Shown here: one piece after another, positions 1-8,119 of the stretch
Layout of the letters: every line of letters starts with the position of its first letter
Position numbering within the stretch: the first letter of the stretch is position 1
From: Anaerolinea thermophila UNI-1
GTDB taxonomy: Bacteria; Chloroflexota; Anaerolineae; Anaerolineales; Anaerolineaceae
Direction: 5' to 3'
DNA: 64,000 bases
Assembly (NCBI RefSeq): GCF_000199675.1
Contig: NC_014960.1
Span: 1,550,001-1,614,000, forward strand
Made by a program: the position numbers and the translations under genes
Notes under the pieces: model-generated
The model's database searches: none
What the model was told of the DNA's origin: nothing
What the model saw: the letters and a program-made list of their open reading frames with translations, nothing else

Positions 1-285
1 TTTTTCCAGAAGTTCCACCAGAACTCTGGAGGGGGAAACAAACAGGTCTGCTGCAAAGATGCGTATCCAGGACGCTAGAGGAGGATCAGCAGGTGAGGCA
101 AGGAAGCCGATAATTTGAGAGTCTTTTTCTGCCAGCCAGAAGGGTTGCCAGCCAACCCAATCCAGAGCATTTCTCCAATCCAGGTGTTGATGGAGGTAAA
201 TAGTCTTCCGTAAAAACGTTTGCAGGGATGGTTTGTCTTCAGGCGTAACCGGTCTGAGATGATGATGACGTTGAAACCAATTCAC
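1..285 (-). CDS. Probable GNAT-family acetyltransferase, N-terminal part (runs off the left edge)
   Basis: A GTG codon at 285-283 overlaps the TGA of the TPR gene upstream, and the frame stays open for 95 codons to the window edge. The translation begins NWFQRHHHLRPVTPEDKPSL and later reads PFWLAEKDSQIIGFLASP. This resembles the first strands of a GNAT acetyltransferase, where 'LRPVTPED' is followed by an 'xxVAExDGxIVGFL' strand. The acetyl-CoA loop lies outside the window, so the family call rests on the N-terminal pattern only. Translational coupling to the TPR gene makes it the last visible member of the minus-strand run. It could also be an unrelated alpha/beta protein. Confidence 0.6.
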   Translation of the reverse strand, partial: MNWFQRHHHLRPVTPEDKPSLQTFLRKTIYLHQHLDWRNALDWVGWQPFWLAEKDSQIIGFLASPADPPLASWIRIFAADLFVSPSRVLVELLEK

Positions 286-827
286 TTTTTCCCTATCATC
301 TTGAATGGAAGATCGATGATTTTCTTCAGCAATCGTTCCCTTAGAGAAAGTTTTTTCTGTTCTTCGAGTGCGGCATCCATGCTGGCAAGGGCTTCAAACT
401 GGCGGTTGGTTCGAATTTGCAGAGACGAGATGGCTTTAAGCACCACGGCGCGCATTTCCGAATGGTTTATCTGCTTGAACAATGCGGCGGCACGTTGATA
501 ATGCTCCAGTGCTTCTTCCAGCCGATTCAAGCCTTCCAGGGCTGCAGCATAGTTGGCAATGGCGATGCCTTCCCGTTCTGTATCTCCGGCTTTGTGGAAG
601 ATTTGCTCGGTACCTGCACAAGCATCGAGTGCCCCCTGGGCATCGCCTGCCTGCAACAGGGCAACACTACGGTTGTTTGCCATTTCTGCAGATTTCAGAA
701 CGTCTCCGAGTTCGGCAAACGCTTTTGAGGCTTTCTCAAATTGCTCTGCCGCTTCGAGATGCTTTCCTGAGCGGTAAAGCCGTTGTCCGTGCTCGGCAAG
801 TTGGTCTGGAGTAAGTTGTTTTTCCAT
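282..827 (-). CDS. Tetratricopeptide repeat protein
   Basis: A 181-residue, all-helical protein made of about four TPR units: YRSGKHLEAAEQFEKASKAF, ALLQAGDAQGALDACAGTEQ, and NYAAALEGLNRLEEALEHYQ show the small/large residue pattern at helix-pair positions. There is no signal peptide or membrane segment, so it is expected in the cytoplasm as a protein-binding scaffold. I place the start at the ATG at 827-825, which shares one base with the TGA stop of the double-HTH regulator upstream; a TTG three bases earlier is the alternative. The coupling suggests that regulator and TPR protein are made in similar amounts and may interact, which is inference. Confidence 0.8.
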   Translation of the reverse strand: MEKQLTPDQLAEHGQRLYRSGKHLEAAEQFEKASKAFAELGDVLKSAEMANNRSVALLQAGDAQGALDACAGTEQIFHKAGDTEREGIAIANYAAALEGLNRLEEALEHYQRAAALFKQINHSEMRAVVLKAISSLQIRTNRQFEALASMDAALEEQKKLSLRERLLKKIIDLPFKMIGKK

Positions 828-1501
828 CAATAGGTGATCTCCAAAAGGCTTTCAGCAATCAGACGCAGACGATTGGCATCCAGTTCAGAGAGACGCATTG
901 CCAGTTCCAGGTAGGGGCGGTTTACCGGCTGGGCAATGAATTGTTGCATTTCTTCCGGAAGATTTTCAAATTGTTCTGCCCATTGTTTCTGAAGGCGACG
1001 CTTGGCAATGGGTCCTTTCTCATCCAGGAACTGGCTGAGGGGAACCTCCAGCGCTTCGGCAAAAGTCTCCAATTCTGGCAGAGGAATTTCCCGCGTTCCG
1101 TTCTCGTATGCGAGCAGTACATCTTCCTCAATCCCTGTTTTCTGGGCCAGTTCACCGGTTGAAATTCCTTTTTTCTGTCGGAAAAGACGTAAACTGGCTG
1201 CTATGATGCGATTCCGTAACTTGAGGGCAGTGCTGACGTTTTCGGGTAGTGTTTCCTGTCTCTCTGCAGAAACAGGACGATTGTCCCAGAACACATCAAT
1301 TGGGACGTTTAAGTACAGGGAGAGCAATTCCAGTTGCGGTAAAGTGGGAGAACCTTCTCCCCGTTCAAACTGGGAGTACTCTTCGGGGGAGATTCCCAGA
1401 ATTCGGGCGCAATCTTCCAGGGAACGGCATAAACTGCGCCGACTGTCATAAAGGATTGCACCTAACTTTTTTCGACGAATCAGGATGAGCCGATTGTCCA
1501 T
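827..1501 (-). CDS. Double XRE-type helix-turn-helix regulator
   Basis: This 224-residue protein contains two XRE/Cro-like HTH domains in tandem. The first spans about residues 14-68 (SLEDCARILGISPEEYSQFE is its HTH core) and the second about 96-150 (ISTGELAQKTGIEEDVLLAY core, then an ENGTREIPLPELETFAEAL helix). The remaining C-terminal 70 residues are helical with no known domain that I recognise. Two DNA-binding domains in one chain could bind paired half-sites without dimerising. It lies 23 bp downstream of the CpaF-type ATPase gene and is coupled to the TPR gene, so it is probably cotranscribed with the two-component genes further upstream. Target genes cannot be read from the sequence. 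Confidence 0.85.
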   Translation of the reverse strand: MDNRLILIRRKKLGAILYDSRRSLCRSLEDCARILGISPEEYSQFERGEGSPTLPQLELLSLYLNVPIDVFWDNRPVSAERQETLPENVSTALKLRNRIIAASLRLFRQKKGISTGELAQKTGIEEDVLLAYENGTREIPLPELETFAEALEVPLSQFLDEKGPIAKRRLQKQWAEQFENLPEEMQQFIAQPVNRPYLELAMRLSELDANRLRLIAESLLEITY

Positions 1502-1524
1502 TTGCTCTCCTCAGCAAGATAAAT

Positions 1525-2844
1525 TTACCTGCGCCGACCCCCACCCAGAATATCTGCCAGGTTTGCTCCAAATACTTCGGGACCCAGTTTGAATCCCGCG
1601 GCTTCCAGCCTGGGGGTAAAGAGGGGACGAATTCCGGTTGGTTTGAGTTCACCCAACACTTTCCCGTCGGTGGAAATTCCGGTTTGTTCGAATTTGAAGA
1701 TATCCGTCATGACAATGGTGTCCCCTTCCATGCCGGCAACTTCCGTAATGGATACCACCTTACGGCTTCCATCTTTCAGGCGGGCTACCTGAATGATTAA
1801 GTCAATTGCAGAAGCAATTTGTTCACGAATAACCCTGACAGGTAATTCCATGCCCGACATGAGGCACATGGTTTCAAGGCGGGAAAGGGCGTCGCGAGGG
1901 GTATTGGCGTGCAGGGTGGTCAGTGAACCATCATGCCCGGTATTCATTGCTTGCAACATGTCCAGGGCTTCACCACCACGGCATTCTCCAACCACAATGC
2001 GATCGGGGCGCATGCGCAATGCATTACGAACCAAATCGCGAATGGTTACCGCATTTCTACCTTCAGAGTTTGGGGGTTTTGTTTCCAATCGGACAACGTG
2101 TTCCTGTTGTAACTTCAATTCCGCGGCATCTTCAATGGTCACAATGCGTTCATCCTCAGGGATGAAACTCGATAAGATATTCAGAAGGGTGGTTTTACCC
2201 GAGCCTGTACCGCCGGAGATGATAATGTTCAACCGTGCAATCACACAAGCCCGAATAAAGTTTGCCATGTTCTCTGTGATGGACCCATAATTGATCAATT
2301 GCTGAATGGTGAGTTTATCTTTTTGAAATTTGCGGATTGTAATGGTGGGCCCATCAATCGCGCAGGGTGGAATCACTGCATTGACACGAGAGCCATCAGG
2401 CAAACGGGCATCGACTGTGGGACTATCGGCATCAATACGGCGTCCCAAAGGGAGAACAATTTTCTCAATGAGCCGGATAACCGCCGCATCATTTTCAAAG
2501 GTGATGTTGGTCTTTTGGAGTTTCCCTTTTCGTTCGATATAGACCAGTTTGGGACCATTGACCATGATTTCGGAGATGTCTGGATCATCCAGTAAAGGCT
2601 GTAGGGGACCAAACCCGAGCAAATCATCCAGAATATCATGGAACAGTTGATCTCGAATGCTGTTGGGTAATTGAAGACGAGTGGTCTGGTAGGCTTGCAT
2701 CAATAATTGACTCACTACCTTCCGGCGATCTTCTCCACCAGAGGGAGGCGGGTTGGACTCAAGTTCCCGAGATACCACATTAATCAGGTAATCTTTCAGT
2801 TTAGCGAGGTCGGCTTGGCGTGGTGCTGCACCTGGATTGTTCAT
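1525..2844 (-). CDS. cpaF: CpaF/TadA-family secretion ATPase
   Basis: A 439-residue hexameric ATPase of the type II/IV secretion superfamily, the motor class that drives Flp/Tad pilus assembly and related machines on the cytoplasmic side of the membrane. The N-terminal domain carries DDPDISEIMVNGP near residues 86-98. The P-loop GGTGSGKTT is at 211-219, the Walker B region RIVVGECRG at 282-290 and the His box GHDGSLTTLHAN at 303-314, so all catalytic motifs are present. TadB, TadC, prepilin or prepilin peptidase genes are not adjacent, which is unusual for tad loci. It sits between a small unknown protein and a regulator behind a two-component system. The motor may serve a pilus encoded elsewhere. 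Confidence 0.92.
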   Translation of the reverse strand: MNNPGAAPRQADLAKLKDYLINVVSRELESNPPPSGGEDRRKVVSQLLMQAYQTTRLQLPNSIRDQLFHDILDDLLGFGPLQPLLDDPDISEIMVNGPKLVYIERKGKLQKTNITFENDAAVIRLIEKIVLPLGRRIDADSPTVDARLPDGSRVNAVIPPCAIDGPTITIRKFQKDKLTIQQLINYGSITENMANFIRACVIARLNIIISGGTGSGKTTLLNILSSFIPEDERIVTIEDAAELKLQQEHVVRLETKPPNSEGRNAVTIRDLVRNALRMRPDRIVVGECRGGEALDMLQAMNTGHDGSLTTLHANTPRDALSRLETMCLMSGMELPVRVIREQIASAIDLIIQVARLKDGSRKVVSITEVAGMEGDTIVMTDIFKFEQTGISTDGKVLGELKPTGIRPLFTPRLEAAGFKLGPEVFGANLADILGGGRRR

Positions 2845-2855
2845 GGACTCTTCCT

Positions 2856-3143
2856 CTAAACGCTTTGGATCTCTTCGTCTGGAATGATCCAGACTACATG
2901 TTCCTTATTCAAAGTCAGGAAATTGCTTTTATACACTAAATTTCCCTGGAGGTCGAGGACGCTCGCTTCTGTGATTGCGATAAATTGAATGGAGGCGTTT
3001 AATTCATCAATAATACGTTCGCTTGGTCGCACATGAAGCGTACCCCGAATGGTGTGCTGGGTTGTTTGCACAATGACGGGCACAGGTTTTTTGGAAATCA
3101 CCTGCGTAAAAATTTTTCCTTTTTCATCGTATTGAGTGACCAT
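2856..3143 (-). CDS. Small conserved-looking protein of unknown function
   Basis: I do not recognise this 95-residue protein. It is rich in beta-strand-forming stretches (VPVIVQTTQHTIRGTLHVRP, FIAITEASVLDL, KEHVVWIIP), lacks cysteines, a signal peptide and membrane segments, and looks like a compact beta-barrel or sandwich. The segment RGTLHVRPSERIIDELN followed by FIAITEASV resembles small cytoplasmic proteins found next to secretion ATPases and signalling genes, but I cannot name a family. It lies 12 bp upstream of the CpaF-type gene and 4 bp downstream of the OmpR-type regulator gene, so it belongs to the same transcript. Confidence 0.75.
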   Translation of the reverse strand: MVTQYDEKGKIFTQVISKKPVPVIVQTTQHTIRGTLHVRPSERIIDELNASIQFIAITEASVLDLQGNLVYKSNFLTLNKEHVVWIIPDEEIQSV

Positions 3144-3147
3144 ACTC

Positions 3148-3867
3148 CTATTTTCCTGTTTCAGAAGAGTCTTTTTCCATGGGAGGCATGAGATATCCCA
3201 AACCGGAGCGCGTTACAATGTGTACCGGGTTATGGGGATTGTCTTCCAGTTTCTGTCGCAGTCGAGCAATACTTACCCAAAGGATTTCTTTGTCCTCTTT
3301 ATACTGTGTACCCCATACGGCGGTAAGCAGTTCTTCGGGGGAGAGGACTCTACCCATGTTATGGGCAAACTGGATGAGGAGACGGTACTCTGTAGCAGAG
3401 AGAAATACGGGTTTGTCATCCTTCCATACCTCAGCGCGAGCAAAATCAATCTTCAAATTCCCGTGGGTGAAATACCGATTTTGCGTTACTGCCTCAGCGG
3501 TTTGAGCCCTTCTGAGTACCGCTCGTACTCGTGCAATTAACTCGGTGGCAGAAAAAGGCTTAACGACGTAATCATCCGCACCTACATTCAAGCCTTTCAC
3601 ACGGTCCTGTTCTTCCCCCTTTGCTGTGAGCATGATAATGGGGACACTGGAGAACTGCCGAATCCGTTCACAGGTAGAAAATCCATCCAGATGAGGCATC
3701 ATGACGTCCAGAATGACCAGATCGGGTTGGCGGGAGGAAATCAATTCCAGGGCTTCTTCTCCATTGCTTGCCGTGCTGACAAGATACCCGGCGGCTTCGA
3801 GATTGACTCGAAGTAAATGCTGGTATCGAGGTTCATCATCTACCACCAGAATATGAGTCGCCGCCAT
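3148..3867 (-). CDS. OmpR-family response regulator
   Basis: A 239-residue two-domain regulator. The receiver domain has the acidic pair D10-D11, phospho-acceptor D54 in LVILDVMMP, and the conserved Lys in YVVKPFS. The C-terminal winged helix (about 130-230) shows the usual LSATEYRLLIQFAHNMGRVL and LRQKLEDNP elements of DNA-binding OmpR proteins. The ATG at 3867 is preferred over an in-frame upstream codon because GGAGG sits just before it (3873-3879 region) and the kinase stop is 1 bp upstream. The cognate kinase is therefore almost certainly the gene directly upstream. Its DNA targets are unknown. Confidence 0.93.
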   Translation of the reverse strand: MAATHILVVDDEPRYQHLLRVNLEAAGYLVSTASNGEEALELISSRQPDLVILDVMMPHLDGFSTCERIRQFSSVPIIMLTAKGEEQDRVKGLNVGADDYVVKPFSATELIARVRAVLRRAQTAEAVTQNRYFTHGNLKIDFARAEVWKDDKPVFLSATEYRLLIQFAHNMGRVLSPEELLTAVWGTQYKEDKEILWVSIARLRQKLEDNPHNPVHIVTRSGLGYLMPPMEKDSSETGK

Positions 3868-3868
3868 T

Positions 3869-5113
3869 TTAAGCCTCCTCCGAAAGTTCGCCAAAATCCC
3901 CACCTTTCGGTTGATGTAAGGGCAGTCGAATGATAAAGGTGGTACCTTTTCCCTGGATGGAGTTCACCTGAATATTCCCATGATGGGCTTGGATGATTTT
4001 CTTACAAATAAAGAGCCCCAGTCCTGTCCCATGGATATTTGGTGAAGCGTCCGGGTTTCTGAAGAACCGCTCAAACACAAAGGGCAGGTATCGCTGTGGA
4101 ATCCCGGGACCGTGGTCTTCGATGGTTAATGTAATTTCTCCATCCTGTTCTTTTATTTTAACCCAAACATCTGAACCGGGAGCATATTTGATGGCGTTGT
4201 GGAAAAGGTTTTCCAACACCTGATTGATTCTTTTAGGGTCGGCTTCAATTGGTGAAAGAGGGGTGTCGGTTTCCAAATGGGCTGTAAATGTGGGATGATG
4301 CATTCGCAGGTGTTCGATGGTTGACCGTACCAGCGAGTCCAATCTTACAGGTTGGAAAATCATCTTGAGTGTGCCGCTCTGCAAGCGCGCGGAATCCAGC
4401 AGGTTTTCGATCAGTTCTTGCAGGCGGTCGGTTTCCTGATCGATGATTTTCAGAAACTCCTGTTGCATCTGAGGATCCCATTCGGTATCTGATCGAAGCA
4501 ATGTTGTGGTATATCCCTTAATGAACCCCAGTGGAGTGCGCAATTCGTGCGTAATTGTGGAAATGAAATCTTCTTGAACGCGACTTTCCTTGCTTTGGGC
4601 TTCTAACAGGTCGTAGGCTTTCTGGAGGTTTTGGCGCTCTACCAGCAGACTGATCTGTTGAGCAATAAACTGGGCAAGGTGGATATAGGCTTGATTAAAC
4701 GGAGGTCCACCAAAACGAATCAGCACCAGGACGCCCAAAGTCCGCTCTCCCGCCTGGAGTGGAATTCCCAGGATATAAGGGCTAGCCAGGCGATTTTGGG
4801 CAGAGACGGTTGCTGGCTCGATGATCTTAACTTCTGGATGGTCCATGATTTGATTGGCGATGTTTTCTCCCCAGGCAATATCGGCTTCGGCAGAGCGTCC
4901 TCTTCCAACTGCTCTGGCAAACATGACGTCCAGTGTATGGTGAAATGGATCTGCCAGATAAACTGCCAAATTATCGAATATGAAAATGGAACGCAGAAGG
5001 GGCACAATCTGGTCTAAGGCGGAATTCCAGTCGGTGCTTTGTGTGACGATTCGACTAATTTCATATAAGTGATGAACTTCAACCGCTTGCGTGGTTGGAT
5101 CTGGTGTGGTCAT
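3869..5113 (-). CDS. GAF-domain sensor histidine kinase
   Basis: A 414-residue kinase without obvious membrane segments, so likely cytoplasmic. A GAF-like sensory region spans about residues 14-160 (ILGIPLQAGERTLGVLVLIR is typical). The HisKA domain follows with phospho-accepting H189 in TITHELRTP, then the HATPase domain with N box NLFHNAIKYAPG, G1 box DHGPGIP and G2 box GTGLGL. The stop codon lies 1 bp before the regulator's start, which marks the two as a cognate pair. The ligand of the GAF domain is not evident. A second, related kinase gene lies just upstream but is destroyed by an insertion, so this kinase may now be the only input to the regulator. Confidence 0.93.
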   Translation of the reverse strand: MTTPDPTTQAVEVHHLYEISRIVTQSTDWNSALDQIVPLLRSIFIFDNLAVYLADPFHHTLDVMFARAVGRGRSAEADIAWGENIANQIMDHPEVKIIEPATVSAQNRLASPYILGIPLQAGERTLGVLVLIRFGGPPFNQAYIHLAQFIAQQISLLVERQNLQKAYDLLEAQSKESRVQEDFISTITHELRTPLGFIKGYTTTLLRSDTEWDPQMQQEFLKIIDQETDRLQELIENLLDSARLQSGTLKMIFQPVRLDSLVRSTIEHLRMHHPTFTAHLETDTPLSPIEADPKRINQVLENLFHNAIKYAPGSDVWVKIKEQDGEITLTIEDHGPGIPQRYLPFVFERFFRNPDASPNIHGTGLGLFICKKIIQAHHGNIQVNSIQGKGTTFIIRLPLHQPKGGDFGELSEEA

Positions 5114-5469
5114 TTCTTAATTAAACTCCCCACTGTTTTTCTCGCTCTTTTAGCCAGATACAATCTTCAACGCAAAGGAGAAAGTACTTCCTTTGCTTTC
5201 TTCTGAGTGGACGTGAATGACTGAACCATGGGCTTCAATGATACGACGTGCCAGCGCCAACCCTAAACCTGTTCCGCCGGCTTTCCTGGTTGAACTGCCA
5301 TCCAACTGAACAAATGGCTCAAAAATTTGTTCTATTCGATCTGCAGGAATACCGATTCCGGTGTCAGAAACCTGAATCTTGAGGAATCCTTCGTCTCTTT
5401 CGGTAAAAAGGTGAACTTTCCCCGCAGGAGGGGTAAACTTGATGGCGTTGTCCACCAGTTGCATTAATA

Positions 5470-5478
5470 CCCAGGAAA
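5470..5478. repeat. Target-site duplicate, left copy
   Basis: The 9 bp cccaggaaa directly precede the left inverted repeat of the first IS copy and recur after the second copy at 7426-7434. Nine-base duplications are known for some IS5-family members such as the IS903 group. Confidence 0.88.
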
Positions 5479-6396
5479 TGCTCTGTTGCAATCATGGTTG
5501 AAATGTGGTAAACATACGGTATGACCACACGAGAAAGCAGATACGTCCGAGTGGCGAGGATCGCCTACCGGCTTGCCAAACAAGCATTACCGATGTATTC
5601 ACATGCCAAGAGTCCCCATCACTTCACGTTGCCGCAGTTGGGGGCCTGTGTTTTGTTGATGTTCTACCTGAATCTCAGCTATCGCGACATGGAAGAATGG
5701 CTGCTGGCAAGCGATGCGGTTGGTAAGGAGCTGGAATTACCGCGTGTTCCCGATCATACGACCCTGCAACGTACCTACGCCAAGATACGCAAAGCGGATT
5801 GGATGCGCATGAACGAGACCTTGCTCGAGGAAATCGGACGGCCTGAAGAAGAAGGGGTGGCTGCCGATAGTACCGGCTTCTCACCCGGCCCGGCCAGTTC
5901 TTACTACCAAAGCCGTTCGGGAAAAGCCTATCGCCACTGGGCGAAGGGCGTTTATGCCGTTGGAATTGTCTCGCAATTCATCCTTGCGATGCAATCCGGC
6001 TGGGGTCCAGGTAGCGATGCCCCTTATCTGGGCTATCTGCGCCGCAAAGCCAGGCGGTTTGCCAAACGTCGGGCTTGGGTCTTGCTGGCCGATTCAGGGT
6101 TCGATGGTCGGACTGTCCGGCCTCAAGACTTGATTCCACCCGTTCGGCGAGGTGGAAATTTGCTGGCCCCTGAACGACGAGCAAGAAGCGAGCTTGTCTC
6201 TGCGGCTCGCCTGGATGGTCTCTATGGTCAACGCTGGAAGACCGAAACCGTGAATTCGGTCATCAAGCGCAAATTCGGGCAAGCCATCCGCTCGCGGAAA
6301 CGCAGCCTGCAAAACCGAGAACCGATTATCAAAGGACTGGTCTACAACATACACCGCTAGGTGTATCTCTTCCTAACCTATCTTTGCAACAGAGCA
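5479..6396 (+). mobile_element. IS5/IS4-superfamily insertion sequence, copy 1
   Basis: A 918-bp element bounded by perfect 13-bp inverted repeats TGCTCTGTTGCAA (5479-5491 and, inverted, 6384-6396). It holds one transposase gene in the plus direction, opposite to the interrupted kinase gene. Confidence 0.92.
5521..6360 (+). CDS. DDE transposase of IS copy 1
   Basis: A 279-residue transposase that cuts and joins IS ends. The catalytic triad is visible as D116 (AADSTGF), D191 (LLADSGFD) and E242 (RWKTETVNSVIKRK). Around the last acid the Y-(2)-R-(3)-E-(6)-K signature is exact (Y235, R238, E242, K249), which places it in the IS4/IS5 superfamily. An N-terminal helical region (about residues 35-95) should bind the ends. 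The frame is complete and uninterrupted, so the element is probably still active. The ATG is 29 bp inside the left inverted repeat; the predicted product starts MTTRESRYVR. Confidence 0.95.
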   Translation: MTTRESRYVRVARIAYRLAKQALPMYSHAKSPHHFTLPQLGACVLLMFYLNLSYRDMEEWLLASDAVGKELELPRVPDHTTLQRTYAKIRKADWMRMNETLLEEIGRPEEEGVAADSTGFSPGPASSYYQSRSGKAYRHWAKGVYAVGIVSQFILAMQSGWGPGSDAPYLGYLRRKARRFAKRRAWVLLADSGFDGRTVRPQDLIPPVRRGGNLLAPERRARSELVSAARLDGLYGQRWKTETVNSVIKRKFGQAIRSRKRSLQNREPIIKGLVYNIHR

Positions 6397-6507
6397 AATT
6401 GCCCAAATAATCAAAGCCGCAGTGAGCCAACGGAGGACCGGGCCAGAAAGAAAAATCCCGCCGATCATAGCACCGCTATCCAACGCAGGAATGAAATAAG
6501 AAAGATA
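6397..6507. other. 111-bp passenger between the IS copies, probable piece of a membrane protein gene
   Basis: This stretch is not part of the IS nor of the surrounding kinase gene. On the minus strand it is open for all 37 codons and reads as a hydrophobic chain, including SGAMIGGIFLSGPVLRW and LTAALIIWAI, as in one hairpin of a multi-pass membrane protein. It most likely comes from the gene at the donor locus where the two IS copies had landed. The plus strand is also open over these 37 codons but gives a highly charged sequence without known features. Confidence 0.65.
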
Positions 6508-7425
6508 TGCTCTGTTGCAATCATGGTTGAAATGTGGTAAACATACGGTATGACCACACGAGAAAGCAGATACGTCCGAGTGGCGAGGATCGCCTACCGG
6601 CTTGCCAAACAAGCATTACCGATGTATTCACATGCCAAGAGTCCCCATCACTTCACGTTGCCGCAGTTGGGGGCCTGTGTTTTGTTGATGTTCTACCTGA
6701 ATCTCAGCTATCGCGACATGGAAGAATGGCTGCTGGCAAGCGATGCGGTTGGTAAGGAGCTGGAATTACCGCGTGTTCCCGATCATACGACCCTGCAACG
6801 TACCTACGCCAAGATACGCAAAGCGGATTGGATGCGCATGAACGAGACCTTGCTCGAGGAAATCGGACGGCCTGAAGAAGAAGGGGTGGCTGCCGATAGT
6901 ACCGGCTTCTCACCCGGCCCGGCCAGTTCTTACTACCAAAGCCGTTCGGGAAAAGCCTATCGCCACTGGGCGAAGGGCGTTTATGCCGTTGGAATTGTCT
7001 CGCAATTCATCCTTGCGATGCAATCCGGCTGGGGTCCAGGTAGCGATGCCCCTTATCTGGGCTATCTGCGCCGCAAAGCCAGGCGGTTTGCCAAACGTCG
7101 GGCTTGGGTCTTGCTGGCCGATTCAGGGTTCGATGGTCGGACTGTCCGGCCTCAAGACTTGATTCCACCCGTTCGGCGAGGTGGAAATTTGCTGGCCCCT
7201 GAACGACGAGCAAGAAGCGAGCTTGTCTCTGCGGCTCGCCTGGATGGTCTCTATGGTCAACGCTGGAAGACCGAAACCGTGAATTCGGTCATCAAGCGCA
7301 AATTCGGGCAAGCCATCCGCTCGCGGAAACGCAGCCTGCAAAACCGAGAACCGATTATCAAAGGACTGGTCTACAACATACACCGCTAGGTGTATCTCTT
7401 CCTAACCTATCTTTGCAACAGAGCA
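6508..7425 (+). mobile_element. IS5/IS4-superfamily insertion sequence, copy 2
   Basis: Same 918-bp element as copy 1, displaced by exactly 1029 bp, in direct orientation, with the same 13-bp inverted repeats at 6508-6520 and 7413-7425. Confidence 0.92.
6550..7389 (+). CDS. DDE transposase of IS copy 2
   Basis: The 279-residue product is identical to that of copy 1, including D116, D191, E242 and the YREK signature. Complete identity over the whole gene means the second copy arose recently or the pair is kept equal by gene conversion. Confidence 0.95.
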   Translation: MTTRESRYVRVARIAYRLAKQALPMYSHAKSPHHFTLPQLGACVLLMFYLNLSYRDMEEWLLASDAVGKELELPRVPDHTTLQRTYAKIRKADWMRMNETLLEEIGRPEEEGVAADSTGFSPGPASSYYQSRSGKAYRHWAKGVYAVGIVSQFILAMQSGWGPGSDAPYLGYLRRKARRFAKRRAWVLLADSGFDGRTVRPQDLIPPVRRGGNLLAPERRARSELVSAARLDGLYGQRWKTETVNSVIKRKFGQAIRSRKRSLQNREPIIKGLVYNIHR

Positions 7426-7434
7426 CCCAGGAAA
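7426..7434. repeat. Target-site duplicate, right copy
   Basis: cccaggaaa follows the right inverted repeat of IS copy 2 and matches the left duplicate at 5470-5478. Deleting the element with one duplicate restores the kinase reading frame at this point. Confidence 0.88.
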
Positions 7435-8119
7435 CTTTTTCCTGGTCGGCAGCAACCAGTAATGTGCTTTCTGGTGGCTCAAAGTGGAAATTTATCTGTC
7501 GTTCAATTGCCTTTGGGGAATTTCGCTGGTAAACCGAGGACAGTAATTCGAAGGCATTGACGGGACGAATGTTGAGGTAAATTTGGTTTTTCTCGCTGAC
7601 GGAGAAAAGAATCAAATCCTCGATTAACTGGGCCAATCGTTCAGAGGAGCGTTGAATAACTTCCAGGGCAGCGCGTTGCTGTGGATTTAACGGGCCTAAA
7701 TCTCCGCTGAGAAGCAAATCCAGGTAACCGGTTAAGTGGGTTAAGGGTGTACGCAGTTCGTGAGAAATGTTCGCCACCAGGTTGGATCAGTTCGTTCAAC
7801 GAATGAAGTTGCTCCAGGGCTTTTTCTAACTCTGCCGTGCGTTCTTTTACCCGTTGCTCCAACTTTTGATTGGCTTCCTGCAGAGCATTCTGGTATTGCA
7901 AGATCTGCTCTGCAATTGCGCGATCCAGGTTCTCCTGGGTAATGAAGCCTTTTTCCACCAGAATTTTTCCTAGAAGGGGAGTTTTTTCTTCCCTGCTTCT
8001 GAACTGTTCTTGCTCCTGAAGTGCCAGCACAAGTTGATTTTGGGTGATTAAGCCTTTTTCAACCAGGTAATCCCCCATTTTGGGAACAAGCAGTTCGGGA
8101 GAAAGCGGTGAGGTATTTT

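Larger units (their letters stand above)
5479..7425 (+). mobile_element. Composite element: two direct IS copies around a 111-bp passenger
   Basis: The 1947-bp unit consists of an IS (5479-6396), 111 bp of unrelated DNA (6397-6507) and a second IS copy in the same orientation (6508-7425). Only the outer edges carry a matching 9-bp duplication (5470-5478 and 7426-7434). The inner edges (aattgccca after copy one, agaaagata before copy two) do not match each other. This is what transposition as a single unit from a donor already carrying two IS copies 111 bp apart would leave. Independent insertion of two copies would not give it. The two copies appear identical, which points to recent movement. 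Confidence 0.88.

Noticed and set aside
6373..6612. A minus-strand open frame running from the right end of IS copy 1 through the 111-bp passenger into copy 2.
   Set aside because: It joins IS ends with a gene fragment and has no ribosome-binding site; only the middle 37 codons look protein-like, so it is a chance fusion.
5479..7425. Two independent IS insertions into the kinase gene.
   Set aside because: Independent insertions would leave kinase sequence between the copies and a duplication at each; the 111-bp interval is foreign and only the outer edges are duplicated.
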